64,000 nucleotides of DNA, taken from NCBI GenBank assembly GCA_016618085.1, contig JABLTG010000074.1, forward strand, positions 1 through 64,000, given 5' to 3'. Origin of the DNA: Neovahlkampfia damariscottae. Taxonomy: Eukaryota > Heterolobosea > Selenaionea > Neovahlkampfiida > Neovahlkampfiidae. Each line of letters begins with the position of its first letter. The first letter of the stretch is position 1. A program made the position numbers and the translations under genes. Below are positions 63,483-64,000 of the stretch, piece after piece. The notes beneath the pieces are model-generated. The model was given only the letters and a program-made list of their open reading frames with translations. It made no database searches and was not told the DNA's origin.

Positions 63483-64000
63483 TTAGAGGTATTTTTGAAA
63501 TTCCTTTGGAATCACAGATTTAACATTGTCCAATTGTTTTTCAAGAACACGAAATTCAAATGGACCTTCTTTCAGTTGTTTCAGATCATTTTTCCAACTA
63601 AACATTGATGCTTCTGAGCCAATATCAAAAGTATTCAATTCAATAAATTTAACACAATCTCTTCCATCTTCTATTTCTTCAACATTTGTCAAAACATGAA
63701 AATCAATTATCAAGCAACCTTCACAGATGTTCATTAACTTTGGTTGAATCTCATCAAAGAATTCTTTGATTCTTTGTTGAATAATATTCTTCTTTTTGAC
63801 AACATGAGGAAAAAAAACAGTGTAATTGTATTGAGAAAGAGCTGTGAATTTTCCGTTGAAACAAAAACCCCTAAACTCCATATCTGGATGAATATCAACC
63901 CACTCTCTTAGGATTAATGAAATTTTGAATTCTTCTCTTTGTAATTCCTCTTGAAAGTCAGAATAGATTCTTTCACTTTTTATCAACAAATCAATAACTT
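63483..64000 (-). CDS. CDC123: CDC123/D123 family protein, C-terminal part
   Basis: The gene runs off the right edge; the frame is open to base 64000. Visible parts are SERIYSDFQEELQREEF, ILREWVDIHPDMEFRGFCFN, GKFTALSQYNYTVFFPHVV, LIIDFHVL and VKFIELNTFDIGSEASMFSW, all hallmarks of the D123 family. CDC123 is an ATP-grasp-fold assembly chaperone that helps form the eIF2 heterotrimer, an essential step in translation initiation. The Asp and Glu/Asn of DFHV...IELN correspond to nucleotide-binding residues of the ATP-grasp fold. It ends in TAG. About half of the expected 330 residues is present. It fits the presence in the window of eIF3b and exportin-t as translation-related genes. Confidence 0.9.
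   Translation of the reverse strand, partial: VIDLLIKSERIYSDFQEELQREEFKISLILREWVDIHPDMEFRGFCFNGKFTALSQYNYTVFFPHVVKKKNIIQQRIKEFFDEIQPKLMNICEGCLIIDFHVLTNVEEIEDGRDCVKFIELNTFDIGSEASMFSWKNDLKQLKEGPFEFRVLEKQLDNVKSVIPKEFQKYL

Noticed and set aside
1-64000. tRNA or rRNA genes, CRISPR arrays, transposons or virus-like elements
   Set aside because: I looked for B-box-like GGTTCRA words, regular spaced repeats, transposase, integrase, reverse transcriptase or capsid motifs, and long terminal repeats on both strands and found none that I could support.

Overview
This is a compact, strongly A+T-rich nuclear segment of a unicellular eukaryote. About 40 protein genes lie on both strands, usually 10 to 300 bp apart. 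Most are interrupted by very short GT-AG introns, commonly about 25 to 45 nt, rich in A and T runs. TAA, TAG and TGA all end genes, so the code is standard. NDUFS4, a mitoferrin-type carrier and a HADHA-like protein imply respiring, iron-importing mitochondria. Base composition, tiny introns, RGS-domain fusions and a DUF4116 repeat protein suggest a heterolobosean amoeba (Naegleria/Willaertia-like). That placement is inference; no rRNA or tRNA gene is present to test it. I saw no mobile element, CRISPR array or prokaryotic operon.

Layout. 1-5 kb: partial PIP-box protein, oxysterol-binding protein, TRIM-like B-box protein, two small GTPases. 5-10 kb: WW-domain membrane protein, mitoferrin, and a single gene that appears to fuse an EEF1AKMT1-like methyltransferase, an OGFr domain and a GST. 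10-14 kb: sestrin and the Spb4/DDX55 helicase. 14.2-18.1 kb: an intronless secreted Kazal/Cys-Lys-Arg-repeat/VWD protein. 18-23 kb: ribonucleotide reductase R2, an Rnl2/REL-like RNA ligase, a SWIM-finger protein and a single-pass membrane protein. 23.6-28 kb: a DUF547-RGS protein, then a decayed stretch holding an SRP-receptor-alpha pseudogene and a GNAT fragment. 28-39 kb: SGT1, a KDEL miniprotein, a cytochrome b5-RGS-ankyrin fusion, eIF3b, DUF202, ELO elongase, DUF4116, a GGCT-like protein, an M50B-like peptidase and a second KDEL miniprotein. 39-52 kb: TFIIIC90-like protein, NDUFS4, carboxylesterase, TAF13, a glutaminase-fold protein lacking catalytic residues, exportin-t, archaemetzincin and a tail-anchored miniprotein. 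51.8-58.6 kb: a 2.25-kilo-residue protein of about 20 cadherin-like repeats plus a VWA domain. 58.9-64 kb: HADHA-like protein, an orphan, a WS/DGAT acyltransferase and the 3' part of CDC123.

The genes form no single pathway. Several touch translation (Spb4, eIF3b, CDC123, exportin-t, TFIIIC90), G-protein control (two GTPases, two RGS proteins), ER/secretory functions (two KDEL proteins, SRP-receptor relic, elongase) and lipid metabolism (OSBP, ELO, HADHA-like, WS/DGAT).

Two regional patterns stand out. Nearly every start codon has a CCAAT or ATTGG pentamer within about 60 bp, sometimes overlapping the ATG. Convergent genes are packed so tightly that AATAAA-type signals overlap stop codons. 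The best candidates for undescribed biology are the Kazal-repeat-VWD protein, the cytochrome b5-RGS-ankyrin protein, the methyltransferase-OGFr-GST fusion and the glutaminase pseudoenzyme. Intron positions and spliced joins were inferred by eye from GT-AG sites and family similarity.
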